A stretch of DNA of 64,000 nucleotides from Bacteroidota bacterium (GTDB taxonomy: Bacteria > Bacteroidota > Bacteroidia > Flavobacteriales > Weeksellaceae). The DNA lies in contig JAEXBS010000058.1 of the NCBI GenBank assembly GCA_023393915.1, positions 1 to 64,000 on the forward strand, written 5' to 3'. Position numbers and translations under genes: made by a program. This document shows, one piece after another, positions 7,432 through 15,690 of the stretch. Within the stretch, counting starts at the first letter, position 1, and each line of letters begins with the position of its first letter. A model generated the notes under the pieces. It had not been told where the DNA came from. It searched no databases and saw only the letters and a program-made list of their open reading frames with translations.

Positions 7432-8814
7432 ATGAAAGAATTTATACAGACACTTAAAAACATTTGGCAACTTAAGGAACTCAAGGAGAAAATCCTCTTT
7501 ACGTTGGGTTTGATCCTAGTGTATAGATTCGCATCTTATATTTCCCTTCCGGCCATTAACATGGCCGAGGTGGGAAACCTATTGGAACTTTACAAAAATC
7601 AAGGAGGTAGTCAACAAGGAGCAGGTCTTCTTGGACTACTTTCGTCGTTTACAGGAGGTGCCTTCTCCCGTGCTTCAATCATGGCATTGGGGATTATGCC
7701 TTACATTTCGGCATCGATTATTGTACAGTTGATGGGGATGGCCATCCCTTACCTTCAAAAACTTCAGAAGGACGGTCAGAGTGGACGTAATACTTTAAAT
7801 CAAATTACTCGTTGGTTAACCATCGCGGTATGTTTGGTTCAAGCACCGTCCTATCTTACTTCTATTACTCAGATGTTTCTGCCGTATTCTCAGTTTCAAT
7901 CTGCGTACTACGTGCATCCTAATTCCATTATGTTTTGGCTTCCAAGTATTGTAATCTTGGTTGCAGGATCTGTATTCGCGATGTGGCTAGGAGAGAAGAT
8001 TACGGATAAAGGTATCGGTAACGGTATTTCCATTTTAATTATGGTGGGTATTTTAGCTGATCTTCCAAGTGCTTTTGTACAGGAGATCGCTACTCAAACT
8101 AGTGCAGGGGGTGCAGGAACAATTATGCTTCTTATAGAGGTGTTGTTCTGGATGCTCGTCGTTGTCTTTGGAGTCATCATTTCGGTGGCTGTTCGAAAGA
8201 TTCCGATTCAGTACGTATCTCGTGCCCAAGCTCGTGGTGGGGTAAACAGAAACCTAATGCAAGGAGCGCGTCAGTGGATTCCACTTAAAGTGAATGCTGC
8301 AGGAGTAATGCCAATCATTTTTGCTCAAGCATTGATGTTTGTACCAGGATTATTAACCAATGTTGATGAGACAAATACATTCTTAGCAGGATTTAAGAAC
8401 ATTTTCAGCTGGCAGTATAATGTACTGTTTGGATTACTGATTATTGTATTTACTTTCTTCTATACTGCGATCACTATTCCGGTAAATCAAATGGCTGACG
8501 ACTTAAAGCGTAACGGCGGTTTGATACCAAAAGTAAGACCAGGGAAGGAAACTGCTGATTATCTGGATGATATCCTTTCAAAAATCACTTTGCCGGGTTC
8601 AATATTTTTAGCTATCTTTGCAGTCCTTCCGGCACTTGTGTACGGAACTCTGGTTGAGACAGATAGATTCGCCTTATTTTTCGGCGGAACCTCTTTGTTG
8701 ATTATGGTAGGAGTAATATTGGATACAATTCAGCAGATCAATACGTATTTGCTTAATCACCATTACGATGGTTTGATGCAATCAAAACTCTCCAGAACCT
8801 CCAATTTTGAATAG
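7432..8814 (+). CDS. secY: Protein translocase channel subunit SecY
   Basis: Core of the SecYEG channel that moves proteins across, or inserts them into, the inner membrane. The 460 aa product is slightly longer than E. coli SecY (443). It shows about ten hydrophobic helices, the first around residues 22-40 (ILFTLGLILVYRFASYISLP). The first signature region, GIMPYISASIIVQLM, and the second, GMGNGIS-like GIGNGISILIM, are present, as is the cytoplasmic C5 loop with RPGKETADYLDDIL. infA follows after 5 bases; the map and adk genes found here in many bacteria are absent. Confidence 0.98.
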   Translation: MKEFIQTLKNIWQLKELKEKILFTLGLILVYRFASYISLPAINMAEVGNLLELYKNQGGSQQGAGLLGLLSSFTGGAFSRASIMALGIMPYISASIIVQLMGMAIPYLQKLQKDGQSGRNTLNQITRWLTIAVCLVQAPSYLTSITQMFLPYSQFQSAYYVHPNSIMFWLPSIVILVAGSVFAMWLGEKITDKGIGNGISILIMVGILADLPSAFVQEIATQTSAGGAGTIMLLIEVLFWMLVVVFGVIISVAVRKIPIQYVSRAQARGGVNRNLMQGARQWIPLKVNAAGVMPIIFAQALMFVPGLLTNVDETNTFLAGFKNIFSWQYNVLFGLLIIVFTFFYTAITIPVNQMADDLKRNGGLIPKVRPGKETADYLDDILSKITLPGSIFLAIFAVLPALVYGTLVETDRFALFFGGTSLLIMVGVILDTIQQINTYLLNHHYDGLMQSKLSRTSNFE

Positions 8815-8819
8815 TAAGA

Positions 8820-9035
8820 ATGGCGAAGCAAAAACATATTGAACAGGATGGCGTGATCGTGGAAGCACTTTCGAACGCCATGTTCCGCGTAGAACTTGAA
8901 AATGGGCATATCTTGATAGCGCATATTTCAGGTAAAATGAGGATGCACTATATTAAGCTTTTGCCTGGAGACCGGGTGAAGCTAGAAATGTCGCCTTACG
9001 ATTTAACGAAAGGGCGCATCACCTTTAGATATTAA
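8820..9035 (+). CDS. infA: Translation initiation factor IF-1
   Basis: S1-domain (OB fold) factor that binds the A site of the 30S subunit and supports IF2 and IF3 during initiation. The 71 aa product is essentially the E. coli length (72) and reads MAKQKHIEQDGVIVEALSNAMFRVELENG, shown here only in part of its signature; the RMHYIKLLPGDRVKLEMSPYD segment is also diagnostic. The start lies 5 bases after the secY stop. Confidence 0.97.
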   Translation: MAKQKHIEQDGVIVEALSNAMFRVELENGHILIAHISGKMRMHYIKLLPGDRVKLEMSPYDLTKGRITFRY

Positions 9036-9046
9036 AAATAATTATA

Positions 9047-9163
9047 ATGAAAGTTAGAGCATCAATTAAAAAAAGATCTGCTGATTGCAAGATAGTACGT
9101 CGTAAAGGGGTGCTTTTTGTGATCAACAAGAAAAACCCAAAATTTAAACAAAGACAAGGCTAA
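9047..9163 (+). CDS. rpmJ: 50S ribosomal protein L36, zinc-free variant
   Basis: The smallest large-subunit protein, 38 aa, starting MKVRASIKKRSADCKIV and ending NPKFKQRQG at the TAA at 9161-9163. In zinc-binding L36 the ligands are Cys11, Cys14, Cys27 and His33. Here these positions are Ser, Cys, Asn and Phe, so only one ligand remains and the protein should not bind zinc. It lies 11 bases after infA and 9 bases before rpsM, the normal position. Confidence 0.96.
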   Translation: MKVRASIKKRSADCKIVRRKGVLFVINKKNPKFKQRQG

Positions 9164-9172
9164 AATTAAATT

Positions 9173-9550
9173 ATGGCGAGAATTTCAGGTATTGATTTAC
9201 CAAAAAACAAAAGAGGCGTTATCGGTTTGACTTATATTTATGGAATCGGAAGAAGTACAGCTTCTGCCATTCTTAAGAATGCCGGTATTAGCGAAGACAA
9301 GAAAGTCAACGAATGGAATGACGATGAATTGGCTGCTATCAGAAATTTCATCACTGAAAACGTAAAAGTAGAAGGTGAGTTACGCTCAGAGGTTCAATTG
9401 AACATCAAGCGTCTGATGGACATAGGATGCCAACGAGGAATACGTCACAGACTTGGATTACCTTTAAGAGGCCAAAGAACGAAAAACAATTCTAGAACCC
9501 GTAAAGGAAGAAGAAAAACTGTTGCTAACAAGAAAAAGGCAAGTAAATAA
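9173..9550 (+). CDS. rpsM: 30S ribosomal protein S13
   Basis: Head protein whose C-terminal tail touches P-site tRNA and whose body bridges to L5. The 125 aa product begins MARISGIDLPKNKRGVIGLTYI and contains the RGIRHRLGLPLRGQRTKNNSR signature and a lysine-rich tail. First gene of the alpha-operon part; rpsK follows after 11 bases. Confidence 0.98.
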   Translation: MARISGIDLPKNKRGVIGLTYIYGIGRSTASAILKNAGISEDKKVNEWNDDELAAIRNFITENVKVEGELRSEVQLNIKRLMDIGCQRGIRHRLGLPLRGQRTKNNSRTRKGRRKTVANKKKASK

Positions 9551-9561
9551 TCGTTAGAATT

Positions 9562-9951
9562 ATGGCAAAACAAACTAAAGTAGTTAAAAAGAGAAAAGTA
9601 AAAGTAGAGGCGATTGGAGAAGCTCATATCCAAGCGACTTTTAACAATATTATTATTTCTTTGACCAATAAAAACGGAGAGGTAATCTCTTGGTCTTCTG
9701 CCGGTAAAATGGGATTCAGAGGATCTAAAAAGAATACTCCATTTGCAGCTCAGATGGCTGCAGAGAACTGTGCTGCTGTAGCTCACGATGCTGGACTACG
9801 CAGAGTAAAAGTTTTTGTGAAAGGACCTGGACAGGGGAGAGAATCCGCTATTCGTTCCATCCACAATTCAGGAATTGAAGTGAGCGAAATCGTTGATGTG
9901 ACTCCAATGCCACACAACGGATGTAGACCACCTAAAAGAAGAAGAGTTTAA
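9562..9951 (+). CDS. rpsK: 30S ribosomal protein S11
   Basis: Platform protein near the E-site mRNA. The 129 aa product carries the conserved AHIQATFNNIIISLTNKNG, the SSAGKMGFRGSKKNTPFAAQ stretch and the C-terminal DVTPMPHNGCRPPKRRRV motif. Normal length and order between rpsM and rpsD. Confidence 0.98.
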   Translation: MAKQTKVVKKRKVKVEAIGEAHIQATFNNIIISLTNKNGEVISWSSAGKMGFRGSKKNTPFAAQMAAENCAAVAHDAGLRRVKVFVKGPGQGRESAIRSIHNSGIEVSEIVDVTPMPHNGCRPPKRRRV

Positions 9952-9971
9952 TTTTTAGATTTCACTAACCT

Positions 9972-10580
9972 ATGGCTAGATATATTGGACCAAAAACAAA
10001 GATTGCTAGAAAGTTTGGTCAAGCAATCTTCGGAGATGATAAAAACTTCGAAAGAAGAAAGAACCAACCACCGGGACAACATGGTCCCAACAAAAGAAGA
10101 GGAGCAAAAAAATCCGAGTACGCGAATCAGCTTGCAGAAAAGCAAAAAGCGAAATACACTTACGGTATCCTAGAAAAGCAGTTTGCAAATTTATTTGACA
10201 AAGCTTCTAGAGCTAGTGGTGTAACTGGTGAGATCCTTCTTCAATTATGTGAAGCACGTTTAGATAACGTAGTTTACAGAGCTGGTTTCGCAAAGAGCAG
10301 AGCGGGAGCAAGACAATTGGTTTCGCACAGACACATTCTTGTTAACGGGGAACTTGTGAACATTCCTTCCTTCCACGTGAAGCCAGGAGACGTAATTTCT
10401 GTTAGAGAGAAATCTAAATCTCTAGAAGTGATTGCGGATGCACTTTCTTCTAAATCCACTTACGAATGGTTACAATTCAACGATGAGAAGAATGAAGTAA
10501 CTTTTGTAGCAGTTCCAGAGAGAATTCAGATTCCTGAAGACATCAAGGAACAGTTCATCGTGGAGTTATACAACAAATAA
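9972..10580 (+). CDS. rpsD: 30S ribosomal protein S4
   Basis: Primary 16S assembly protein and part of the mRNA entry helicase. The 202 aa product shows MARYIGPKTKIARKFGQAIF at the N-terminus and the S4 RNA-binding domain around LDNVVYRAGFAKSRAGARQ and VSHRHILVNGELVNIPS. The N-terminal cysteine zinc site of some S4 proteins is absent. rpoA starts 31 bases downstream. Confidence 0.98.
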   Translation: MARYIGPKTKIARKFGQAIFGDDKNFERRKNQPPGQHGPNKRRGAKKSEYANQLAEKQKAKYTYGILEKQFANLFDKASRASGVTGEILLQLCEARLDNVVYRAGFAKSRAGARQLVSHRHILVNGELVNIPSFHVKPGDVISVREKSKSLEVIADALSSKSTYEWLQFNDEKNEVTFVAVPERIQIPEDIKEQFIVELYNK

Positions 10581-10611
10581 TAATTAAATCAATTTTTGCT
10601 CAACCAACAAT

Positions 10612-11607
10612 ATGGCAATATTACAATTCATAAAACCCGATAAAGTAATTCTTTTAAATTCGGACGATTTTAAAGGTCAGTTTGAATTCAGACCTCTTGA
10701 ACCTGGATTTGGTCTTACAATCGGAAATGCTTTGAGAAGGGTATTACTTTCTTCTCTTGAAGGATATGCGATTTCATCTATCAAAATTGAAGGTGTAGAG
10801 CACGAGTTTTCAACGATTCCTGGTGTTATAGAAGATGTAACTGAAATCATCCTTAATTTAAAACAACTTCGCTTAAGAGCGAAGTCTGAAAACGAAGCTT
10901 CTGAGCAAGTCGTGGCTAAAATTTCTGGTCAAACGCAAATCACTGCGGGAGATTTAGGGAAAACCATGAACGGTTTTGAAGTTTTAAATAAGGATTTGGT
11001 CATCTGTAATTTAACAAAGGAAGTTACTTTTGAAATGACTTTCAATATTGAGAAGGGGAGAGGATACGTTCCATCCGAGCAGAATAAATCTCAGAATGCT
11101 CCATTGGGGACTATTGCGATTGATTCTATCTTTACTCCAATCAAGAAAGTTCAATACTCGATTGAAAACTACCGTGTAGAGCAAAAAACGGACTACGAAA
11201 AGTTAGTACTTGATATTGAGACCGACGGATCTATAACGCCTCAGAATGCATTGACTGAAGCTTCTAAGATTCTTATTTACCACTTCATGTTATTTTCTGA
11301 CGAAAGAATTACGTTAGAGACTGAAGCGGTGAAGGCTTCGATTCAGTACGATGAGGAAACCCTGCATACTCGTCAACTACTTAAGACCAAACTTTCTGAT
11401 GTAGATTTATCAGTTAGAGCACTTAACTGTCTTAAGGCTGCTGAGGTAGAAACGCTTGGGGAACTTGTTTCTTATAGTAAGTCTGATTTGATGAAATTTA
11501 GAAACTTCGGTAAAAAATCATTAACTGAACTAGAAGAATTAGTGCATTCAAAAGGTCTTAACTTCGGTTTTGACGTTGCAAAGTATAAACTAGATGCTGA
11601 TAAATAA
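10612..11607 (+). CDS. rpoA: RNA polymerase alpha subunit
   Basis: The alpha dimer starts assembly of RNA polymerase, and its C-terminal domain contacts UP elements and activators. The 331 aa product has the dimerisation domain with RPLEPGFGLTIGNALRRVLLS, the linker, and an alpha-CTD containing LKAAEVETLGELVSYSKSDL and FRNFGKKSLTELEELV, the helix-hairpin-helix used for DNA binding. Length matches the family (329 aa in E. coli). It lies between rpsD and rplQ as in other alpha operons. Confidence 0.98.
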   Translation: MAILQFIKPDKVILLNSDDFKGQFEFRPLEPGFGLTIGNALRRVLLSSLEGYAISSIKIEGVEHEFSTIPGVIEDVTEIILNLKQLRLRAKSENEASEQVVAKISGQTQITAGDLGKTMNGFEVLNKDLVICNLTKEVTFEMTFNIEKGRGYVPSEQNKSQNAPLGTIAIDSIFTPIKKVQYSIENYRVEQKTDYEKLVLDIETDGSITPQNALTEASKILIYHFMLFSDERITLETEAVKASIQYDEETLHTRQLLKTKLSDVDLSVRALNCLKAAEVETLGELVSYSKSDLMKFRNFGKKSLTELEELVHSKGLNFGFDVAKYKLDADK

Positions 11608-11613
11608 TTAACA

Positions 11614-12153
11614 ATGAGACACGGTAAAAAATTTAATCACTTAGGAAGAACAGCGCCACACAGAAAGGCAATGCTTTCTAATATGGCTTGTTCTCTAATT
11701 GAGCATAAAAGAATTAATACCACTGTGGCTAAAGCGAAAGCTTTAAGAGTATATGTGGAGCCTCTTTTAACTAAAGCGAAAGAAGATACAACACATAACA
11801 GAAGAACAGTTTTCTCTTACTTACAGAGTAAAGAAGCAGTTACTGAACTTTTCAGAACAGTAGCTCCAAAAATCTCTGAAAGAAATGGAGGGTATACTCG
11901 TATTATCAAAACAGGTTTCCGTCCAGGAGATGCTGCTGATATGGCGATGATTGAGTTAGTTGATTTCAACGAGCTATACAATCCAAACGAAGAAGAGAAA
12001 AAGACTACTCGAAGAAGCCGCAGAACTTCCGCTAAAAAAGCAGAAGCGGTTGCTACACTTCCTGAGAAGGAAGAAGCTACTGAAGCTAAAACTGAAGCTT
12101 CTGAAGCTCCAGAAGTTGAAGCTCCAAAAGCAGAGGATAAAACAGAAGAATAA
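11614..12153 (+). CDS. rplQ: 50S ribosomal protein L17 with acidic C-terminal extension
   Basis: L17 sits near the tunnel exit. The core (about residues 1-120) starts MRHGKKFNHLGRTAPHRKAML and contains the family motif RTVFSYLQSKEAV. The protein is 179 aa, much longer than E. coli L17 (127). The extra 55-60 residues are a low-complexity tail of alternating Glu, Ala, Lys and Thr, rich in acidic residues (EAKTEASEAPEVEAPKAED). Its role is unknown. The gene ends the operon, with an intrinsic terminator about 20 bases downstream. Confidence 0.97.
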   Translation: MRHGKKFNHLGRTAPHRKAMLSNMACSLIEHKRINTTVAKAKALRVYVEPLLTKAKEDTTHNRRTVFSYLQSKEAVTELFRTVAPKISERNGGYTRIIKTGFRPGDAADMAMIELVDFNELYNPNEEEKKTTRRSRRTSAKKAEAVATLPEKEEATEAKTEASEAPEVEAPKAEDKTEE

Positions 12154-12172
12154 TTTGCTTCTGTTATTTATA

Positions 12173-12210
12173 AAAAAATCCGCTAGGTTATTTCTAGCGG
12201 ATTTTTCTTT
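12173..12210 (+). terminator. Intrinsic terminator of the ribosomal operon
   Basis: Perfect 9-bp stem ATCCGCTAG / CTAGCGGAT (12178-12186 with 12194-12202) with a 7-base loop, followed by a T-rich tract. It lies 20 bases after the rplQ stop and just before the convergent lipoprotein gene; A-rich flanks could let it act in both directions. Confidence 0.9.
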
Positions 12211-12216
12211 TTCTCA

Positions 12217-12627
12217 TTATTGTACTCTTGCTTTTTTAAGCTCAAAGAGGTTAGGACCTTGTTCAATAATTAAACTATCTCCAAAGGCCCTGGCTTCTAT
12301 GTCATGATCTCGAAATACAGCAGTACTGTCTCTCGAATCGACCTGAGGTAGTTCTAGCGTCAGTTGGCCTCCGCGTAGTTTTAAGTAATTTCCTTTTTCA
12401 GTCGTAGAAAAAGTTACTTCAGAATTGGTGCCATCAAATGCCACGTATCTAAATACGCCAGGTTCCATTGTAAAACCATTTGGGCTAAGAAGACTATCGG
12501 CTCCATTTAAACTGTCACTTTTTACTACAAGGGTATCCTTAGCATCTTGTGCGGTCTGTTTTTCTTTTTTACTGCAGGCAAAGGAAGTAAGTCCAACCAT
12601 TACCAAAAGTATCCATTTTGATTTCAT
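12217..12627 (-). CDS. Putative lipoprotein of unknown function
   Basis: The 136 aa product begins with a charged residue, a hydrophobic stretch and a lipobox (LTSFAC, Cys18), followed by SKKEKQ, so it should be a lipid-anchored envelope protein. The mature part is short, acidic and predicted mainly beta (GVFRYVAFDGTNSEVTFSTTE at its centre). I do not recognise the family. It converges on the ribosomal operon and is divergent from eno; nothing in the context indicates a role. Confidence 0.75.
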   Translation of the reverse strand: MKSKWILLVMVGLTSFACSKKEKQTAQDAKDTLVVKSDSLNGADSLLSPNGFTMEPGVFRYVAFDGTNSEVTFSTTEKGNYLKLRGGQLTLELPQVDSRDSTAVFRDHDIEARAFGDSLIIEQGPNLFELKKARVQ

Positions 12628-12725
12628 ATTTTTTGGGATTTGAATAGGGAAAAGTTACGATTATTTTTAAAATAAATTTCTCATGCATTCGAGGTGAGAT
12701 TTTTTAAGGACTGCTTTATTTTGAT

Positions 12726-12733
12726 TAAATTTG
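12726..12733 (+). promoter_or_regulatory. Putative -7 promoter element for eno
   Basis: TAAATTTG matches the Bacteroidetes -7 consensus TAnnTTTG exactly. It lies 43 bases before the eno ATG. No convincing TTG at -33 is seen at the usual spacing. Confidence 0.55.
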
Positions 12734-12776
12734 TATCTCCTACAGAGTAGGGCAGAAAATTAAAAAAATATTTATT

Positions 12777-14069
12777 ATGAGTTATATTTCGTATATCGAA
12801 TCGAGACAGATTCTAGATTCTAGAGGGAATCCTACTGTAGAGGTGGAAGTGTTCACTGAAAGTGGCGCTATGGGTCGTGCAGCTGTTCCTTCGGGAGCTT
12901 CTACTGGAGAACATGAGGCAGTTGAACTTCGCGACGGTGGAAAAGAATATTTAGGAAAAGGAGTTTTAAAAGCAGTTGACAATGTAAGAGAAATTATTGC
13001 TCCTGAACTAATTGGGCTACCGGTCTTTGAACAGAACCTGATCGATGAGATTATGAGAGATTTGGACGGAACACCGAACAAAGGAAATTTAGGAGCCAAT
13101 GCCATTTTGGGAGTTTCACTAGCAGCAGCTAAAGCAGCAGCCAAAGAACTTAAAATGCCACTTTATAAGTACATTGGCGGTGTAAATGCCAATACGCTTC
13201 CAGTCCCTATGATGAATGTGATTAATGGGGGCTCTCACTCGGATGCACCGATTGCTTTCCAAGAATTCATGATTATGCCGGTAGGTGCTGAGTCCTTCTC
13301 TATGGCACTAAGACAAGGTACAGAGATCTTCCACCAATTGAAATCCTTATTGAAAGCAAGAGGCCTATCAACAGCAGTTGGAGATGAAGGAGGTTTTGCT
13401 CCAACCTTTACTGGGACTGAGGATGCGCTTGATACCTTGTTGCAAGCGATTGAAAAGGCAGGTTACAAGCCAGGTGAAGATATTATGTTTGCACTTGACT
13501 GCGCGTCTTCAGAATTTTTCAAAGACGGAATGTACGACTATCGTAAATTTGAAGGTGACAAAGGAGCGCACCGTACTAGAGAAGAGCAAGTAAGCTATTT
13601 AGCTGAACTTGCTTCTAAATATCCAATTATCTCAATTGAAGACGGAATGCAAGAAGACGATTGGGAAGGTTGGAAACTTTTGACTGAAAAGATCGGAGAT
13701 CGAGTTCAATTAGTGGGAGACGATTTATTTGTAACCAACGTGGAGCGACTCTCTCGAGGAATTAAAGAAAATATCGGTAATTCTATTTTGGTCAAAGTAA
13801 ATCAGATCGGATCGCTCTCTGAAACTATGGATGCAGTACAAATGGCTCAAAACAACCGTTACACCTCAGTAATGTCTCACCGTTCTGGAGAAACAGAAGA
13901 CTCAACGATTGCTGATCTTGCAGTTGCAATGAATTGTGGTCAAATTAAAACCGGATCGGCTTCAAGGTCGGATCGTATGGCTAAATACAATCAACTTCTT
14001 CGCATTGAAGAAGCTTTAGGTTCTACAGCAGTTTTTCCAGGTTGGGAAGCGTTTAAAATCAAAAGATAA
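12777..14069 (+). CDS. eno: Enolase (phosphopyruvate hydratase)
   Basis: Catalyses the reversible conversion of 2-phosphoglycerate to phosphoenolpyruvate in glycolysis, Mg-dependent, cytosolic. The 430 aa product is the bacterial length. It contains SRGNPTVEVEV near the start (DSRGNPTVEVE), the catalytic GDEGGFAP loop, the metal ligands in FALDCASSEF and SIEDGMQEDDW, GDDLFVTN and the substrate-binding lysine in LVKVNQIGSLSE, and the MSHRSGETED motif. It is monocistronic, with its own promoter element and terminator. Confidence 0.98.
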   Translation: MSYISYIESRQILDSRGNPTVEVEVFTESGAMGRAAVPSGASTGEHEAVELRDGGKEYLGKGVLKAVDNVREIIAPELIGLPVFEQNLIDEIMRDLDGTPNKGNLGANAILGVSLAAAKAAAKELKMPLYKYIGGVNANTLPVPMMNVINGGSHSDAPIAFQEFMIMPVGAESFSMALRQGTEIFHQLKSLLKARGLSTAVGDEGGFAPTFTGTEDALDTLLQAIEKAGYKPGEDIMFALDCASSEFFKDGMYDYRKFEGDKGAHRTREEQVSYLAELASKYPIISIEDGMQEDDWEGWKLLTEKIGDRVQLVGDDLFVTNVERLSRGIKENIGNSILVKVNQIGSLSETMDAVQMAQNNRYTSVMSHRSGETEDSTIADLAVAMNCGQIKTGSASRSDRMAKYNQLLRIEEALGSTAVFPGWEAFKIKR

Positions 14070-14086
14070 ATTGAAAGATATTATGC

Positions 14087-14118
14087 GAAACATCGGAATA
14101 TTCCGGTGTTTCTTTTTT
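14087..14118 (+). terminator. Intrinsic terminator after eno
   Basis: A 12-bp stem GAAACATCGGAA / TTCCGGTGTTTC (14087-14098 with 14101-14112; one G-T wobble) with a very tight loop is followed by six T residues. It begins 17 bases after the eno stop. The next 160 bases up to gltA hold no gene. Confidence 0.9.
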
Positions 14119-14232
14119 CTCTAAATGCAACAAAATCAGATAGTAAGTCTACTTGAGAGACGCACAGTAAGAAAAGATTGTCTTGGGTATGATCAGGATA
14201 GAAAAAATTAATGCAGATCACCTCCCCGTTTC

Positions 14233-14263
14233 TTGACTCTTCTTCTATTTTTCCTTATTTTTA
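14233..14263 (+). promoter_or_regulatory. Weak promoter candidate for gltA
   Basis: TTG (14233-14235), 20 bases, then TATTTTTA (14256-14263), which differs from TAnnTTTG only at the last base. It is 19 bases before the gltA ATG. The fit is imperfect, so confidence is low. Confidence 0.35.
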
Positions 14264-14282
14264 ACAAAAAATACAAAGTATT

Positions 14283-15569
14283 ATGTCAGACAACAAAGTC
14301 ACTCTAAATTACGATGGTCAGTCCTATGAATATCCCATTGTGGAAAGTACCATTGGAGACCGCGGAATTGATATATCACAGCTAAGAAATCAAACCGGAT
14401 TGATCACCATGGATTTGGGATACAAGAATACCGGTGCGACTGTAAGTGAAATTACTTACCTGGACGGAGATAAAGGAGAGCTTTATTACCGTGGGTATCC
14501 TATTGATCAGATTGCGGAAAAATCCAACTTCACCGAGGTAATGTATTTGCTTCTCAATGGTGAACTTCCTACAGCGGATCAGTTTTCTAAATTCGAGGGA
14601 AACATCAAAAAATACAATTACGTTGCGGAGGAGATGAAGAAAATCATTGATGCGTTTCCTCGCTCTGCACACCCAATGGGAGTTTTATCTTCTTTAACTT
14701 CAGCGCTAACTGCATTTAACCCTAAATCGGTAAACGTTCAAAGCAAAGAGGATTTGGATCATGCAGCTGAAATGCTTATTGCTAAATTCTCGCACCTGTG
14801 TGCCTGGACTTACCGTAAGACTCAAGGACTTTCATTAAACCACGCGGACAATGCATTAAACTATGTAGAAAACTTCTATCGCATGACTTTCCGTATGCCT
14901 AATGAAGAGTTCCATTTGGATCCTGTGGTTGTGGATGCCTTAGATAAGCTTTTGATTCTTCATGCTGATCATGAGCAAAACTGCTCTACTTCAACAGTTA
15001 GAATGGTAGGATCTGCTCATACAGGACTTTTTGCTTCTATCTCGGCTGGGGTTTCTGCACTTTGGGGACCACTACACGGTGGAGCCAACCAGGCCGTTAT
15101 CGAAATGCTAGAAATGATTGATAAAGATGGAGGAGATGTAGCGAAATACGTTGAAAAAGCAAAAGACAAAGAAGACAGTTTCCGTTTAATGGGATTCGGT
15201 CATAGAGTATATAAAAACTTCGATCCACGTGCGAAAATCATTAAGAAAGCGGCGGATGATATCTTAACTTCTTTAGGAATTAATGATAAAGCTCTTGATA
15301 TTGCCATGCAATTAGAGCGTGTGGCACTAGAAGATGAATATTTCGTTGAGAGAAAACTTTATCCAAACGTAGATTTCTATTCAGGAATTATTTACAGAGC
15401 ATTGGGAATCCCAACAGAAATGTTCACTGTAATGTTTGCCCTAGGACGCCTCCCAGGATGGATTTCTCAATGGAAAGAAATGAGATTGAAAGGAGATCCA
15501 ATCGGTAGACCAAGACAGGTATATCAAGGTGCTCAGAAAAGAGATTACGTAGATATCGCAAACCGATAA
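14283..15569 (+). CDS. gltA: Citrate synthase
   Basis: Condenses oxaloacetate and acetyl-CoA to citrate, the entry step of the TCA cycle. The 428 aa product is the long, NADH-sensitive type I length. Catalytic histidines are visible in LHADHEQNCSTSTVR and GPLHGGANQAVIEML, and the catalytic aspartate in VDFYSGIIYRALGI. The signature MGFGHRVYKNFDPRA is intact. The gene is monocistronic with a strong terminator downstream. 2-Methylcitrate synthase is a possible side activity, but the N-terminal domain favours citrate synthase. Confidence 0.97.
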   Translation: MSDNKVTLNYDGQSYEYPIVESTIGDRGIDISQLRNQTGLITMDLGYKNTGATVSEITYLDGDKGELYYRGYPIDQIAEKSNFTEVMYLLLNGELPTADQFSKFEGNIKKYNYVAEEMKKIIDAFPRSAHPMGVLSSLTSALTAFNPKSVNVQSKEDLDHAAEMLIAKFSHLCAWTYRKTQGLSLNHADNALNYVENFYRMTFRMPNEEFHLDPVVVDALDKLLILHADHEQNCSTSTVRMVGSAHTGLFASISAGVSALWGPLHGGANQAVIEMLEMIDKDGGDVAKYVEKAKDKEDSFRLMGFGHRVYKNFDPRAKIIKKAADDILTSLGINDKALDIAMQLERVALEDEYFVERKLYPNVDFYSGIIYRALGIPTEMFTVMFALGRLPGWISQWKEMRLKGDPIGRPRQVYQGAQKRDYVDIANR

Positions 15570-15593
15570 TAGAAAGTAAATTATTGTTTATTT

Positions 15594-15629
15594 AAGGTCC
15601 TCCTTTTTTTAAAAGGGGGACCTTTTTTG
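15594..15629 (+). terminator. Intrinsic terminator after gltA
   Basis: Stem AAGGTCC...GGACCTT extended by CCTTTT/AAAAGG (from 15594 to about 15625) followed by T residues. It starts 24 bases after the gltA stop. Confidence 0.9.
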
Positions 15630-15667
15630 CTCCTATCTAAGAATTTTCATCCTTACGGATCTTTGAT

Positions 15668-15675
15668 TATATTTG
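15668..15675 (+). promoter_or_regulatory. Putative -7 element for the amidinotransferase-like gene
   Basis: TATATTTG matches TAnnTTTG exactly and ends 15 bases before the ATG at 15691. No good -33 TTG was found. Confidence 0.55.
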
Positions 15676-15690
15676 TAACTAACACTTTTT

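Noticed and set aside
11960..12307. Frame-shifted 115-codon frame at the end of rplQ
   Set aside because: It reads the Glu/Ala/Lys tail of L17 in another frame, giving a Leu/Lys-rich artefact that runs through the terminator.
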